Below, piece by piece: positions 7,506 to 17,029 of a DNA stretch of 64,000 nucleotides. Source of the DNA: Haloferula luteola (GTDB lineage Bacteria; Verrucomicrobiota; Verrucomicrobiia; Verrucomicrobiales; Akkermansiaceae); assembly GCF_014201715.1 (NCBI RefSeq), contig NZ_JACHFD010000016.1, positions 35,414 through 99,413 on the forward strand. The letters are read 5' to 3'. A program made the translations under genes and the position numbers. The first letter of the stretch is position 1, and each line of letters starts with the position of its first letter. The notes beneath the pieces are model-generated. The model made no database searches and was not told the origin of the DNA. It was given only the letters and a program-made list of their open reading frames with translations.

Positions 7506-9458
7506 TCAAAATCCGGGAGCTGAATCCACGGGCTCGGCGGAGTTTTTCGCAGGCATGGGCGATGGCCAAATCGATTTCAGTGGCGATAGCCGCACAGAAT
7601 CGAGCATGGATGGCGCGCCTTCGACCCGAATTTGGAGGGAGGCTTCGGTGGGAATGAAGTTGCGGGTGCAGGAGAGAGCGCCGTCGTTCACAAAGACTTC
7701 AATTGATCGCCGATCGAGAAGGATCTCCAACGTCTGGGCTTCGTCCAACAACTCCGCCTCGACGGGCGGCTGCAATCCGAGAGGGTCGGAGATCTTCACC
7801 GTGTGTGGAGTGATACGCACCGAGGCCCCTCGAATGCGGAAATCCAGACAGGCCTTTTCCGGAAGTCGCTCCCATCGTGCTTGCAGCCGATAGGCTTCGC
7901 CTGAGTCGGCGAGAGGAAGAATTTCATGAATCCGGAGTGGACGCTTGGACCAAGTTTTCGGGGTTCCTTCCAGATGGGCGATTTCGGCGATGGGGCGGCG
8001 GAACAACCTTAATCCATCTTGAGTGCTTCGCAGGCTGAGCTCGCAGGGGAAGCTGATCTGCTGCTGAAAGGGCATTTCGGGGAATAACTTGGGTTCGTGA
8101 ACCCAGCGCATCCACGCCATTTGAATGCGGCGTCCGTCATTCGAGTCGGGGTTTTCAAATGTCTGAGTCGCATAAAACGACTCTCCGCCAAGGTCACTCA
8201 AGCGGCGGGGAGTTTCTTCGATGAAACGTGTCCCGTCGAATTGGCCGACCGAATAACGCCCGTCCGCATGGATCAGCACCCACTTTTCCTCGTCGCGATC
8301 ATCGACCTGGAGTGGGAAGAAGTCGGGACACTCAAAGGCATCGGGAATCGGATGGTTTTCGTTTTTCCAATGAAGGAGATCCGGGGAGGTAAAGAGATGA
8401 TACTGGCCAGAGCCGTACATCACCATCACCCAATGGCCGGAGGCTTCGTGCCAGAAGACCTTTGGATCTCGTTCCGGAAACTCGAGGATCGGATTGCCGG
8501 GGTAGTCTTGCCAGCTTCTTCCACGATCAAGACTGTAACTGATTCCGTGGCGTAGGTTGTCGGCGTGGGTCCAGAATGCCACCATCGGAGGTTCTCCTCC
8601 GGGTTTGCCAAGTCCCGAAGTATTAGCTTGGTCGATGACGCAATGTCCGGATTGACGGCCCGCATCGAGGATCTTTTCACCAAACGCGGGTTCGAGCTCA
8701 CGCCAGTGGACCCCATCCGTGCTGATAGCGTGGAGCCAGCATTTGTGCCAGCGTTGGGCGAAGAGGTGATACTCCCCCTGATAGTGGATCATGCCGTTCA
8801 GGTCATTGATCCAACCTTCCTGCCGCATCCCTGGTTCGAGGCGGTCCATGGTCCATTGCCGCGCTGTGAAATGAAACAAAGGCCGGAGCGATTCCTGATA
8901 GACGGGGACGGTCACGACGGGGACGGCCTCGGGGTGATCGGTTTGCACGACTTGGTCGATCAACAGGTGTCCCCAACTCCCACTGGCTTCGTCGACGATC
9001 TCAAGGCGGGCGTGCTTGCCCGACCAGGCGGAGACATCCCAACTCTCAGCGCGCAGTTCGTCGGAGTTTCGCCCCGTGGCACTTTTGACGACTTTGCCGT
9101 CCACGAGCAGATTGAAGCAACAATGCCGTTCATAATCTCCCCCCGCGATCCGAAAGGCAATGTAGGAGCGTTCGATTAGAAACTCGGGAGAGGTCAATCG
9201 ACCTTGGGGGGCATCGGTTCCAGTGCCCGTGGGAGCCCCAGCATTTTCGCTGCAGGCAATTCCATGGCCTACAGCTCCGACGATTTCCAAACGGGACCAC
9301 TCGGTGCTGTTGGCAGGTCCGGCCGAAAAAGCTTCGCCTTGAGGCGTCCAGGGAGCGTAAGATGGGAGCTCGAAGTCTCCGAGGAGGAGATCCTCTCCCT
9401 GAACGGGTAAGAGGACGGCGAGAAAGCCGGAGATGAGGGCGAGCCGAGTTGCGTGCAT
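7506..9458 (-). CDS. Secreted GH32 enzyme (levanase/inulinase/fructosidase family)
   Basis: 650 residues. The frame is open further upstream, but MHATRLALISGFLAVLLPVQ starting at 9458 is the only signal peptide, so this start was chosen. Residues ~25-175 look like a galactose-binding-like jelly-roll of the kind found in front of levanases. The GH32 propeller starts near 190: WINDLNG holds the nucleophile D219, the RDP motif is at 330-332, and ECPDFF carries the acid/base E376. A C-terminal beta-sandwich follows, with a typical DRRSIEVFVNDG strand. Family GH32 cleaves beta-fructosides such as levan, inulin and sucrose. The usual NDPNG motif is NDLNG here. It lies about 200 bp upstream of the tandem GH43 gene on the same strand. 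Confidence 0.9.
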   Translation of the reverse strand: MHATRLALISGFLAVLLPVQGEDLLLGDFELPSYAPWTPQGEAFSAGPANSTEWSRLEIVGAVGHGIACSENAGAPTGTGTDAPQGRLTSPEFLIERSYIAFRIAGGDYERHCCFNLLVDGKVVKSATGRNSDELRAESWDVSAWSGKHARLEIVDEASGSWGHLLIDQVVQTDHPEAVPVVTVPVYQESLRPLFHFTARQWTMDRLEPGMRQEGWINDLNGMIHYQGEYHLFAQRWHKCWLHAISTDGVHWRELEPAFGEKILDAGRQSGHCVIDQANTSGLGKPGGEPPMVAFWTHADNLRHGISYSLDRGRSWQDYPGNPILEFPERDPKVFWHEASGHWVMVMYGSGQYHLFTSPDLLHWKNENHPIPDAFECPDFFPLQVDDRDEEKWVLIHADGRYSVGQFDGTRFIEETPRRLSDLGGESFYATQTFENPDSNDGRRIQMAWMRWVHEPKLFPEMPFQQQISFPCELSLRSTQDGLRLFRRPIAEIAHLEGTPKTWSKRPLRIHEILPLADSGEAYRLQARWERLPEKACLDFRIRGASVRITPHTVKISDPLGLQPPVEAELLDEAQTLEILLDRRSIEVFVNDGALSCTRNFIPTEASLQIRVEGAPSMLDSVRLSPLKSIWPSPMPAKNSAEPVDSAPGF

Positions 9459-9666
9459 CCCGGCGGCTACGTGAGGGTGACTAGGGATGTTGCAGGGATC
9501 TTTCCGAGCTGCGGACCGCTGCCGCGAGGCGGGGATATGCCAGTGCCCGCGATCGATCGGGGTACTCAAAACCATCTCGCACCCGCGGGGGAGATCGAGA
9601 TGTCTAGCGAGTCGACAGGGTGAGGCGTGTTTGACCCATTTGGATCGGGTCGGGTAGTTTCGATGG

Positions 9667-10542
9667 ATGTTTGCGTTGGTGGATTGCTCCCGAGCTCGGT
9701 GGGTTGCGATATTGGCTGCTTTTCTGGTGGGAAATGGGCCGGTGTCGCTTTGTTGGGGAGAGAATCTTTTCGAGCAGGCGCTTTCTCCGGAGCCGAGCCC
9801 CATCTTGATCGATTGCAAGGTTGAGGGAGCCACGCGGCAGTTGCTCCTCGATACGGGTGCGAGTTTGATCGCTTTGGAGAAGGCCTATGAACGGGAAAAG
9901 AGTGATGTCGAGGGACGAGGTCGGGCCCCTGGAGGAGCCTCCTTCGCGGTAGCGACGGGCCGGGGGCCGACGATAGAAATCGATCGGTTGACGATCGCTC
10001 GGCCTCTGTGTGCATTCGTCGACTTGCCTCAAGGGGCTCTCGGTGACGATGTGATCGGACTGCTTGGGATGGATGCGCAATTGGCGCAGGCGAAGCTGGT
10101 GTTCGATCCGGAGAAGAAGAGTTTGCGTGCGCATTCAGGGGATTGGGAGCTCGCTGACAGCTCGGAGGAGCTGGAACTGTTGAGGGATCGGGACACCCCG
10201 GTGTTTCAGACGGTGATTCTGGGGAGGGGGTTGGAGATGATCGTCGATTCTGGAAGCAACTTGAGTCTCACGCTCCCCGATGAAGTTTTCGAACAGTGGG
10301 TCAAAGAGGGGGTGATCCATCCTTTAGAGACGGCGATCGAATCTCACACCGTCGGTGGGAAAGTGTCATTGAAGGTCGGAGTGTTTCTCAAGGGGCGGCT
10401 GATGGACCGGGATTTGCGAGGTACGGAAGTGGTGGTAGGAAGGGAATTGGGATCGGTGGGGCTGCCATGGTTGAGAAAGTTTCACTGGGAACTCGCATTC
10501 TCCGAGAGGAAGATGCGCTACCTTCCGGTCAAGGAGGAGTGA
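9667..10542 (+). CDS. Secreted retropepsin-like aspartic protease with two catalytic lobes
   Basis: 291 residues, with an N-terminal hydrophobic export signal (~10-30). Two retropepsin-type motifs occur in one chain: LLLDTGASLIAL (D62) and MIVDSGSNLSLTL (D194). Each is followed about 70 residues later by the second flap-and-hydrophobic-glycine element (DVIGLLGMDAQLAQAKLVFD and SVGLPWLRKFHWELAFSE). Retropepsins normally dimerise to bring two Asp together; here both halves seem to be encoded in tandem, pepsin-like in logic. Substrate unknown. It is divergent from the GH32 gene and 160 bp upstream of the giant exoprotein. The fold call rests on motifs only; loss of activity in either lobe cannot be excluded. 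Confidence 0.75.
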   Translation: MFALVDCSRARWVAILAAFLVGNGPVSLCWGENLFEQALSPEPSPILIDCKVEGATRQLLLDTGASLIALEKAYEREKSDVEGRGRAPGGASFAVATGRGPTIEIDRLTIARPLCAFVDLPQGALGDDVIGLLGMDAQLAQAKLVFDPEKKSLRAHSGDWELADSSEELELLRDRDTPVFQTVILGRGLEMIVDSGSNLSLTLPDEVFEQWVKEGVIHPLETAIESHTVGGKVSLKVGVFLKGRLMDRDLRGTEVVVGRELGSVGLPWLRKFHWELAFSERKMRYLPVKEE

Positions 10543-10701
10543 AGGTGCGTCGATCGATCCGTCCGTTATGCTGGCCCTGACTCATGGCGAGTAGGAGGGA
10601 GGCGGTGCGGGATGATTCGGGTTCGGTATCGGAATGTTGCGCGAAGACAGGGCCGGTTTTGATTGAACCTCCAAGCGTTTCCCTGCGTGTTTCACAGGGT
10701 C

Positions 10702-13700
10702 ATGTCTTTGATTGCCGGCTTCATCTCTCAATTGGGTTGTATCGGTCGATGGCGCCATTTGCTGGTTGGCGCTGTCGTAGCGAGTGTTCCGCAGATCAGT
10801 TGGGGGGAGGTGACTCCAACGGATTTTCATGCTTATGCCGATCTGGAGGCGGTGTTTTCGGCGAGCACCGGAGAGGTGGTCGAAGATGCGAAAGATGAGA
10901 TGGGGGAGTGGCAGGCTGGCGTGCGGGACCTTGCTCTCTCACTGGATTCTCTGGAGATGTGGAAGATCTCGGGCGCTTCGGAGGCGAGACAGTTTCCAGT
11001 GCGCGACGAGGGGGATTTTCTGCGCTACGTGGCTTCGACTGTCATCGATTTCGAGCGCCAAGCCTTGGCGAACTCAGTATCCGGAACGGTGACCACGACG
11101 GCGACGGCGGGATTGAGTTTTCAATTTGAGGTCATGGACGAGGCGATGCCGGTTCAGTTGTTGTTCGAGGCGACCTTGGAAGCGGACTTCTTGATGACTT
11201 TGCGGAGCCTGAGTGGCGGAGGTGAGATTTACTCCGAGTCGTCGCCGCATGGATCTGGTTTTACCGGAACCCTCGTGCCGGGGATCTACAAGTTGGAATT
11301 GAACCTCGGGGAGTCCACAACGCGATCCGAGGTGGGGGAGCACGTGTTTGTGGAGTTGGCGGTGGGAAATGAGTCGGAGGAGGCCCCGTTGCCCGTGGAA
11401 GGTCGATATTCGCATCCTGATATGCATACGAGCCACTCTGGCGAAGGACTTCTCGATCTGAAGGGGATTCAGGTGCTCAGTGAAACTTCTCGTGGGGATG
11501 GTTCGACTGCATTGGTGATCTCTGCCGAAGTAGAGAATCGGGGAAACACGTCGTGGCCTGAGATCCGCTTGGAGGTGGTGGAGGCCCCTTCTCCCGAGGT
11601 GGAGACGGAGGTTTCGTTCGGTGTTTTTGCTCTCGATGCTGGGGAGACCGGGAGCCCAGAGGTGGGGAACGAAGCGGTGGTGATCGTGGCCGACGAAGAT
11701 CTGGAGACGTTTCGTTCGCAGCTCCTTGATGGGACCCGTTTGCAGGTCTCCGGGGAGGAGTCGGCGGTGTTTCGATTTCCGGTGCGACCACTCGTCGAGG
11801 CGGATTTGCCAAAACATGCTTTGGCGGAGCCTGAGGACTTCACGAGTTCCGGAGATGTCCTATCGTTTGCCCCCCTCTTCGGCTCAGGGACCGCGGTGGT
11901 GGAGTGGGAACCCTTCTTCAAAGCGCCTTTGCAGGTGTCGATCGAGAAGCAGTTATTAGAAGATGATATCATTCAATGGGTGCAAAATGTGGATCGGATT
12001 CTCCCCGTGTTGGTGAAGGACGTCCGACTCGAGCCGACTGGATTTCGGGTGGAGTTTTTCACAGAGGTGCTGCCCTACCGGTTTTCCCTTTTGGATCTGA
12101 TGATCGATGGTCGAATGGTGTGCCCGAATGTGCCTGAGGCACATCCCGCAGGCATCGCTGTGACCGAGGTTCCGGAGACGAGGCAAGGCGCCCATGAGGG
12201 GGCGCTTGGTAAATTTCCATCGCCTGTGCCCTTTCATTTCAATGATATCCGTCTCGGGGAGGGGATTCGGGTTTCTGGTTCGTTTGGATTTCGTCCGCAG
12301 AGCATCGATCTCACTTTGGACATGCGCGATGCGGTGGTTCATGAGCTTTCTGTTCGGACGCGCTATCAGGCGGATTGCAATCTCTTGTTAGAAACGGAGG
12401 AAGGTGCGAGCAACGAGTCGGAACCATGGGTTTCCAAGACGGCGACCTTACTGGATCTTCCGTTGTTCTCGATCACACTGCCGGCGGGCTTTCGTTTCGA
12501 GCCACGATTGACTCTGGAGGCGGGGGCAGAGATTTCGGCGCCCACTAGTTTGTCGGTTCCATTGACGGCGGGGCTCGATATTGATCTGACGGCTGGGTAC
12601 CGGGATGGAGAGGCTTTTTATGAAAACGAGTTTGAGCCGATTCCTCTGCATGTTTCGGATCCAGGCCTTTACGAGGCACTGGGGGCGGAGGCTTCGGCAT
12701 GGATCGATTGCGAGATTGCAGGGTTGATGGGTGCCGGTGGAGGTGGGGTGATGACAGGCCCTACCTTGGGCATCCGGGCACAGGGGGATTTCCGAGTGGC
12801 GCCGTTGGACGATCCATGGTGGTCGGCAGAGGCTCACTTGACGGCGTTTGCCGGGATCGAGCTGAACTTGGCAGGGTGGGTGGATTTGGTGGATGCGGAG
12901 CATGATCTGGCGAGCTGGCCATTGTTTGACGTGGGGTCAGGAGGCCCTTTGGTGTCGAATGCGGGGGCAAAGTCGCTGAATTCCCAGCCAGGCTTTCGGC
13001 CATTGGGGAACCCGAAGACGCGGTGGATGAGAAGCTTGCTGCCGGATTCCAATGGGGTGCCCTTGAGTCGCTGTTTCGCCCAGCCCTTGCATGGGACGGA
13101 CGACTGGCTGGTGGGGGGAGGTTCCCCGGTTGAAAGCATTTTGGCGCGCCTCTCGCCCGAAGGAGAATTGAAATGGGCTGTGAATGCCGGGGGAACGTTT
13201 CTTCCCTATGATGCGGTGGCGGATGCGGACGGCGGATTCACGGCGGTGACTTCTTCATCCGGTGCTTTCAGGCTCGTTCACTTCGATGGCACGGGGGAAG
13301 TGATTTGGAAGAAGGAGGTGGGGGTTCCCAGTGGGATTTTGTGGTTTCGGACCGTAGGGATCGCTACGCGTGAGGGCGCGGAAGGAGCGGAGTACTTTGT
13401 GGCGGGGCAGGTTTACGGACCGCCGGATTTGACCCTTCAGACGGCGGTGGTGAAGTTGAATGCAAGCGGGGAACCTCTGTGGAGCCGGACTTATGCGCTT
13501 GAGACAGATACGGCTGGGGCGATGGGAATGACGAAGGATGGAGACGTTCTGGTGGCCGCCTCTTCGACCATGGATCTCGGAGCCACGAACTTCCTGACCA
13601 ATATCACTTCGAATGGTTGGGTGATGAAGATTGATGGGGATTCGGGCGATTATCTTTGGGGCAATCTGCAAGGGTTCCGATATGGTGTCGGCTATGCGTC

Positions 13701-14856
13701 GATTTCTGAGGGGCCCGATGGCTGCGTTTATGTGGGAGGAAACTCGATGCGCGGTGTGGGATCGGAGAGTCCGTCGCTGGTTCTTACCAAGCTGACACCG
13801 GACGGAGAGTGGGTGGATTCGGTGCTGGTGGGCTGCAATGAGGCGTCGGGTGAGCTATTCCACCGCGGGGAGACTCCCTACGATACAGTACGGGGGATGA
13901 CGTGGATCGATGGGAACTTGTGGATTTGTGGAAACGTGGGTCTTTACAACAGTGGCGGAATTTCGGGCGCCGAGGCCGATGGTGAATCGGGCTTTACCGC
14001 GATGGTGAGCGAGAATCTGGATGTGTCCCGGTTTGTGATTCACGCGGGACCCTCGACGGATCGGTTTCATGAAATCGAAGTCACAACCGATGGGTTGCTT
14101 GTGGTCGGATCGAGCCGTTCGTTTCACCCTTGGCCGAGCGGTGCTGGCGGGGAGGATTCGGTGACTCCCACGGCTTTGATGGTTGCGATGTTGCCGTGGG
14201 AGGGTCGCACCCGATTCCATCTGGCGTCAGCTGGTTCATCGGGAGACGACGCAGGAACGGTATTTGTGTTTCCGCGCATTCGGGCCGTCAGCCAGTACAC
14301 GATGGCGACGAATCAAGGTCACTTTGCAGGCTTGGGGTTGCTCAATATCACGGAGTCGACTTCATCGCGGCCCGTGATCACTCCTGGGGCGTATGCCGCG
14401 ACCCATCAGGACTTTAGCATGTGGCCGAATGCGATCGAACCCTTCGAATTCAAGTCTTTGGAATTCTTACCCCGTTCGCTCATCACGGATCGGGCTTCAT
14501 TCATGGAGTGGTATCAGATGGATGGCAGCTTCAATGGGGATGGCGACGCGTTCCCGGCGGGTACGGAGTTCTTTCTTGGGACGGACCCTGGGAAGCCGGA
14601 TTTCGAGGTGATCGGTTTTGAGCGTTTCCTGGACGATATCACCGGTGATCCATGGGTTCGCTATCGGCTGCCTCGATCGTTGATGTCCGGCGATGAAGTT
14701 CCCGGGGTCGGTTCATCCCATCTGTTGGAGGCGTGGGAGGACCGGGACGATGTGTCGGTTTTCACGGAACCCCGTGATTCCAAAACGGAAACCCTGCGGT
14801 TGGAACTCCCCGCTCCGGAACCGAAGGCGTTCTATCGGTTGTCTCTTCCTGAATAG
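10702..14856 (+). CDS. Giant secreted protein with beta-rich N-half and beta-propeller-like C-half
   Basis: 1384 residues. The frame opens slightly earlier, but MSLIAGFISQLGC at 10702 leads into a signal peptide ending near SWGEV. Residues 60-750 are beta-rich and match no family I recognise. From about 790 to 1240 there are irregular repeats of the type LVHFDGTGEVIWKKE, VKLNASGEPLWSRTY and LTKLTPDGEWVDSV, as in PQQ/SBBP-like propellers. Near residue 1275 a GDGDAFPAGTEFFLGTDP-type segment resembles the calcium-binding linker that precedes the C-terminal domain of many verrucomicrobial exoproteins. The end (PEPKAFYRLSLPE) resembles the sulfatase C-terminus. Probably extracellular or outer-membrane associated; function unknown. 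Confidence 0.78.
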   Translation: MSLIAGFISQLGCIGRWRHLLVGAVVASVPQISWGEVTPTDFHAYADLEAVFSASTGEVVEDAKDEMGEWQAGVRDLALSLDSLEMWKISGASEARQFPVRDEGDFLRYVASTVIDFERQALANSVSGTVTTTATAGLSFQFEVMDEAMPVQLLFEATLEADFLMTLRSLSGGGEIYSESSPHGSGFTGTLVPGIYKLELNLGESTTRSEVGEHVFVELAVGNESEEAPLPVEGRYSHPDMHTSHSGEGLLDLKGIQVLSETSRGDGSTALVISAEVENRGNTSWPEIRLEVVEAPSPEVETEVSFGVFALDAGETGSPEVGNEAVVIVADEDLETFRSQLLDGTRLQVSGEESAVFRFPVRPLVEADLPKHALAEPEDFTSSGDVLSFAPLFGSGTAVVEWEPFFKAPLQVSIEKQLLEDDIIQWVQNVDRILPVLVKDVRLEPTGFRVEFFTEVLPYRFSLLDLMIDGRMVCPNVPEAHPAGIAVTEVPETRQGAHEGALGKFPSPVPFHFNDIRLGEGIRVSGSFGFRPQSIDLTLDMRDAVVHELSVRTRYQADCNLLLETEEGASNESEPWVSKTATLLDLPLFSITLPAGFRFEPRLTLEAGAEISAPTSLSVPLTAGLDIDLTAGYRDGEAFYENEFEPIPLHVSDPGLYEALGAEASAWIDCEIAGLMGAGGGGVMTGPTLGIRAQGDFRVAPLDDPWWSAEAHLTAFAGIELNLAGWVDLVDAEHDLASWPLFDVGSGGPLVSNAGAKSLNSQPGFRPLGNPKTRWMRSLLPDSNGVPLSRCFAQPLHGTDDWLVGGGSPVESILARLSPEGELKWAVNAGGTFLPYDAVADADGGFTAVTSSSGAFRLVHFDGTGEVIWKKEVGVPSGILWFRTVGIATREGAEGAEYFVAGQVYGPPDLTLQTAVVKLNASGEPLWSRTYALETDTAGAMGMTKDGDVLVAASSTMDLGATNFLTNITSNGWVMKIDGDSGDYLWGNLQGFRYGVGYASISEGPDGCVYVGGNSMRGVGSESPSLVLTKLTPDGEWVDSVLVGCNEASGELFHRGETPYDTVRGMTWIDGNLWICGNVGLYNSGGISGAEADGESGFTAMVSENLDVSRFVIHAGPSTDRFHEIEVTTDGLLVVGSSRSFHPWPSGAGGEDSVTPTALMVAMLPWEGRTRFHLASAGSSGDDAGTVFVFPRIRAVSQYTMATNQGHFAGLGLLNITESTSSRPVITPGAYAATHQDFSMWPNAIEPFEFKSLEFLPRSLITDRASFMEWYQMDGSFNGDGDAFPAGTEFFLGTDPGKPDFEVIGFERFLDDITGDPWVRYRLPRSLMSGDEVPGVGSSHLLEAWEDRDDVSVFTEPRDSKTETLRLELPAPEPKAFYRLSLPE

Positions 14857-14866
14857 TTGAGGCAGT

Positions 14867-15607
14867 TCAGCGAAGGGCTTCGGTGAAGAAACGGAGCAGA
14901 AGGGCTTGGGCCACTCGAGCAAGAGCTGGATTGTAGCGCGGACCTTCGTCGCGCAGGAAGGCGTGCGCCGCATTGAACTCATGCCATTCGAAATCGGCCT
15001 CCATCTCGTTCAAGCGATCACGGAGCAGATCTCGACCCGCGAGAGGAATGTGGGGGTCTTGTCGCCCAAAGACAAAGAGGAGGGGCACTTTCAATTCCTG
15101 GAGGCGAGCGAGGGTGTCGTCGGACTTTCCCGCTCCGAGGGTAGCGGTATGCACATCGGTGGGATAGAACGATGCGACGGCTTGCACTTGTGGGTGGTAG
15201 CCAGCTCGCAGGGCGAGATGCCCGCCGAGGCAGACTCCGAAACTGCCGATGGCTCCCGTGCATTCGGGATCCTGGGATAGGTGTTCGGCGAGGACGGCGA
15301 CGTCTTCGTCGTAGGAGGCGATCTCCTTGGTGTATTTGAGTTCATTGCCGCGGTCCGAGCCGGCTTGGTCGTAGGCGAGCACGGTGCCGGGTTTCTCAAA
15401 TTCGTGATAAACCTCGGGGACGACGACCAGGTAGCCTTCTCCGGAGAGGGCGGTGGCCATGCGCTGGATCGGCCCGGTCATTTGAAAGATCTCCGAAAAG
15501 AAGATGATGGCGGGCCAGGGGCCAGCTGTGGTGGGGGCAAAACGATGGACTCGCATGTCACCCCGGAGGGTGGGGAGATCGAGAGTGGATTGCTGGACGG
15601 TGGCCAT
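14867..15607 (-). CDS. Dienelactone hydrolase family protein
   Basis: 246 residues, no signal peptide, so cytoplasmic. Alpha/beta-hydrolase fold of the DLH type, with a Cys nucleophile in GVCLGGH (C126), Asp in GRQDPHIP (D184) and His in NAAHAF (H215), the expected triad and spacing. Length matches the family (about 235-250). DLH proper opens the lactone ring in chlorocatechol breakdown; most homologues are general carboxyl-esterases of unknown substrate. It ends 10 bp from the end of the giant exoprotein gene, convergent with it. No aromatic catabolism genes are nearby. Confidence 0.88.
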   Translation of the reverse strand: MATVQQSTLDLPTLRGDMRVHRFAPTTAGPWPAIIFFSEIFQMTGPIQRMATALSGEGYLVVVPEVYHEFEKPGTVLAYDQAGSDRGNELKYTKEIASYDEDVAVLAEHLSQDPECTGAIGSFGVCLGGHLALRAGYHPQVQAVASFYPTDVHTATLGAGKSDDTLARLQELKVPLLFVFGRQDPHIPLAGRDLLRDRLNEMEADFEWHEFNAAHAFLRDEGPRYNPALARVAQALLLRFFTEALR

Positions 15608-15726
15608 GCCGGGAGCCTAGCGATCCCCAGCGGGGCTGCAATGCGGCGATGGATGGGGAGGAAGCCATCGCTTCGTCTCGAAGTTGCGGAGTGTTTCGGA
15701 ACCGATCACCCGCTCGCGTTCACGGA

Positions 15727-15987
15727 TCACCAAGGATCCTTGGGTTTCGAAGAATGGGGGGGCTTGTTTGAAGCCTCCACGAACCATCGCGGAAGTCCGG
15801 AGGCTCCTGCGAGGATTTTGGCATGTCTCACCAAGGCCGCCATGATTGCCTGCCGTTGAGGATCTGGGTCCACCTCCAGGAATCCCGCGATGGCATCGTC
15901 GATGATGGCGACCCACGGTTGTTTGCGACGGCATGGTTCTTCCCAGTGTTCGGGAGGGGGGGGAGCTTCGCGGACGACGCCCAACAT
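15727..15987 (-). CDS. Small hypothetical protein
   Basis: An 86-residue reading frame whose middle (WVAIIDDAIAGFLEVDPDPQ) has a normal amphipathic and acidic make-up, unlike the Arg/Ser/Pro-rich overlapping frames. It has no signal peptide and no recognised domain. A stop codon lies a few codons upstream in the same frame, so the ATG at 15987 is the only plausible start. It lies in a 570-bp interval otherwise without a gene. It could be a remnant. Confidence 0.4.
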   Translation of the reverse strand: MLGVVREAPPPPEHWEEPCRRKQPWVAIIDDAIAGFLEVDPDPQRQAIMAALVRHAKILAGASGLPRWFVEASNKPPHSSKPKDPW

Positions 15988-16177
15988 GGCTCGGGAAGTT
16001 CATCGCGACAGGCGATCTTTTGCGCCGCGCGGGTGAAGGAAGACGCAGTGGAGTGGGCGCCGGTGTGGTGAGGCTTTCGAGAGTGGAAGTGCCCCGAACC
16101 CGTCGGGAATGAATGAGAGGATGACTTTGTGAGGGCTCGCCCGACTTTTCGGTGGATTCTGCGAAGTCTTGGGAAAG

Positions 16178-16807
16178 TCACTCAGGCGTGATCCGCACGA
16201 TCCGGGCACCTTGGCAGCGCGGATGGGTTGGGATGATCTGCTGCAGCCGTGAGGTCATTGCCTCGGCATGGTTGCCGTAAAAATAGAGTGCGGTCTGGGT
16301 GTCCCCCCGCCAATGGCCTTGGAGTTCGCCGTGACCTGCGAGGGATTCTGCGAGTTGATCGATCACATCGGAGAGAGGATATTTTTGATAGACCCTGCCG
16401 CTGAGCTTGAGGTCGTCGAGGTAGAGTCCGATGCCTTCGATGTGGCCGAAGGGGAATTCTTGGAGAGAGGTCTTGTCCTGAAAATGCAAGATTGAGCCTT
16501 TGGGTGCGCCTTGCCTTTCGAGGGTCGAAATCAGAACTGGGATCCCGTGGGTCAGGTCGTGGATTTCGATCTCCAAATCGACCGACTCGATTTCTCCGGT
16601 GATGGATCGCGAAGTGCCGCCTCCGGCCGTTTTGCCGAGGTGCTGCTGGGAGAGGGCTTCGTCGATGGGCGTCACATAGCGAGAGCGGAGTTGCGACGGG
16701 TTGAGTCGATGGGGGAGATGGGCCGTCAGTCGGTAAGGCTTCGGCTCGGGGGAAGGAGGCGTTTCAGGCTGCAGATCGCGAGCCCAACGACCAGGGGGGA
16801 GGTCCAT
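16178..16807 (-). CDS. Hypothetical cytoplasmic protein
   Basis: 209 residues. A Pro-rich first ~45 residues precede a folded-looking part with ESVDLEIEIHDLTHGIPVL and FGHIEGIGLYLDDLKLSG. No membrane segment and no family recognised. The true start may be further in, since the N-terminus is low complexity and the bases just upstream of the ATG are a CT-rich 7-bp tandem repeat. Function unknown. Confidence 0.65.
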   Translation of the reverse strand: MDLPPGRWARDLQPETPPSPEPKPYRLTAHLPHRLNPSQLRSRYVTPIDEALSQQHLGKTAGGGTSRSITGEIESVDLEIEIHDLTHGIPVLISTLERQGAPKGSILHFQDKTSLQEFPFGHIEGIGLYLDDLKLSGRVYQKYPLSDVIDQLAESLAGHGELQGHWRGDTQTALYFYGNHAEAMTSRLQQIIPTHPRCQGARIVRITPE

Positions 16808-16832
16808 GGGGGAGAGGGGAGAGGGGAGAGGA
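16808..16832. repeat. Three tandem copies of a 7-bp unit (GGGGAGA)
   Basis: The + strand reads three near-perfect copies of GGGGAGA immediately upstream of the ATG of the leftward gene. This is a short simple-sequence repeat in the translation-initiation region. Confidence 0.7.
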
Positions 16833-17029
16833 TGTGTGAGGATTCCGCTGGTTCGGGGGTCCTGTGGGAAGGCGAAGTAAGTCGTTCAGACGGAAACGGA
16901 TGCTGGTTTGCAACTCTCTGTTTGGCAAGGGCATAAGAGGTTGGGCGGTGAAGGGCCGTGAGCCGGGGCGCCGAGGCATGAGGGGGATTGGCGGCAATGT
17001 CCGGTCTTGCTCCTCGCCGGAATCCGGGG

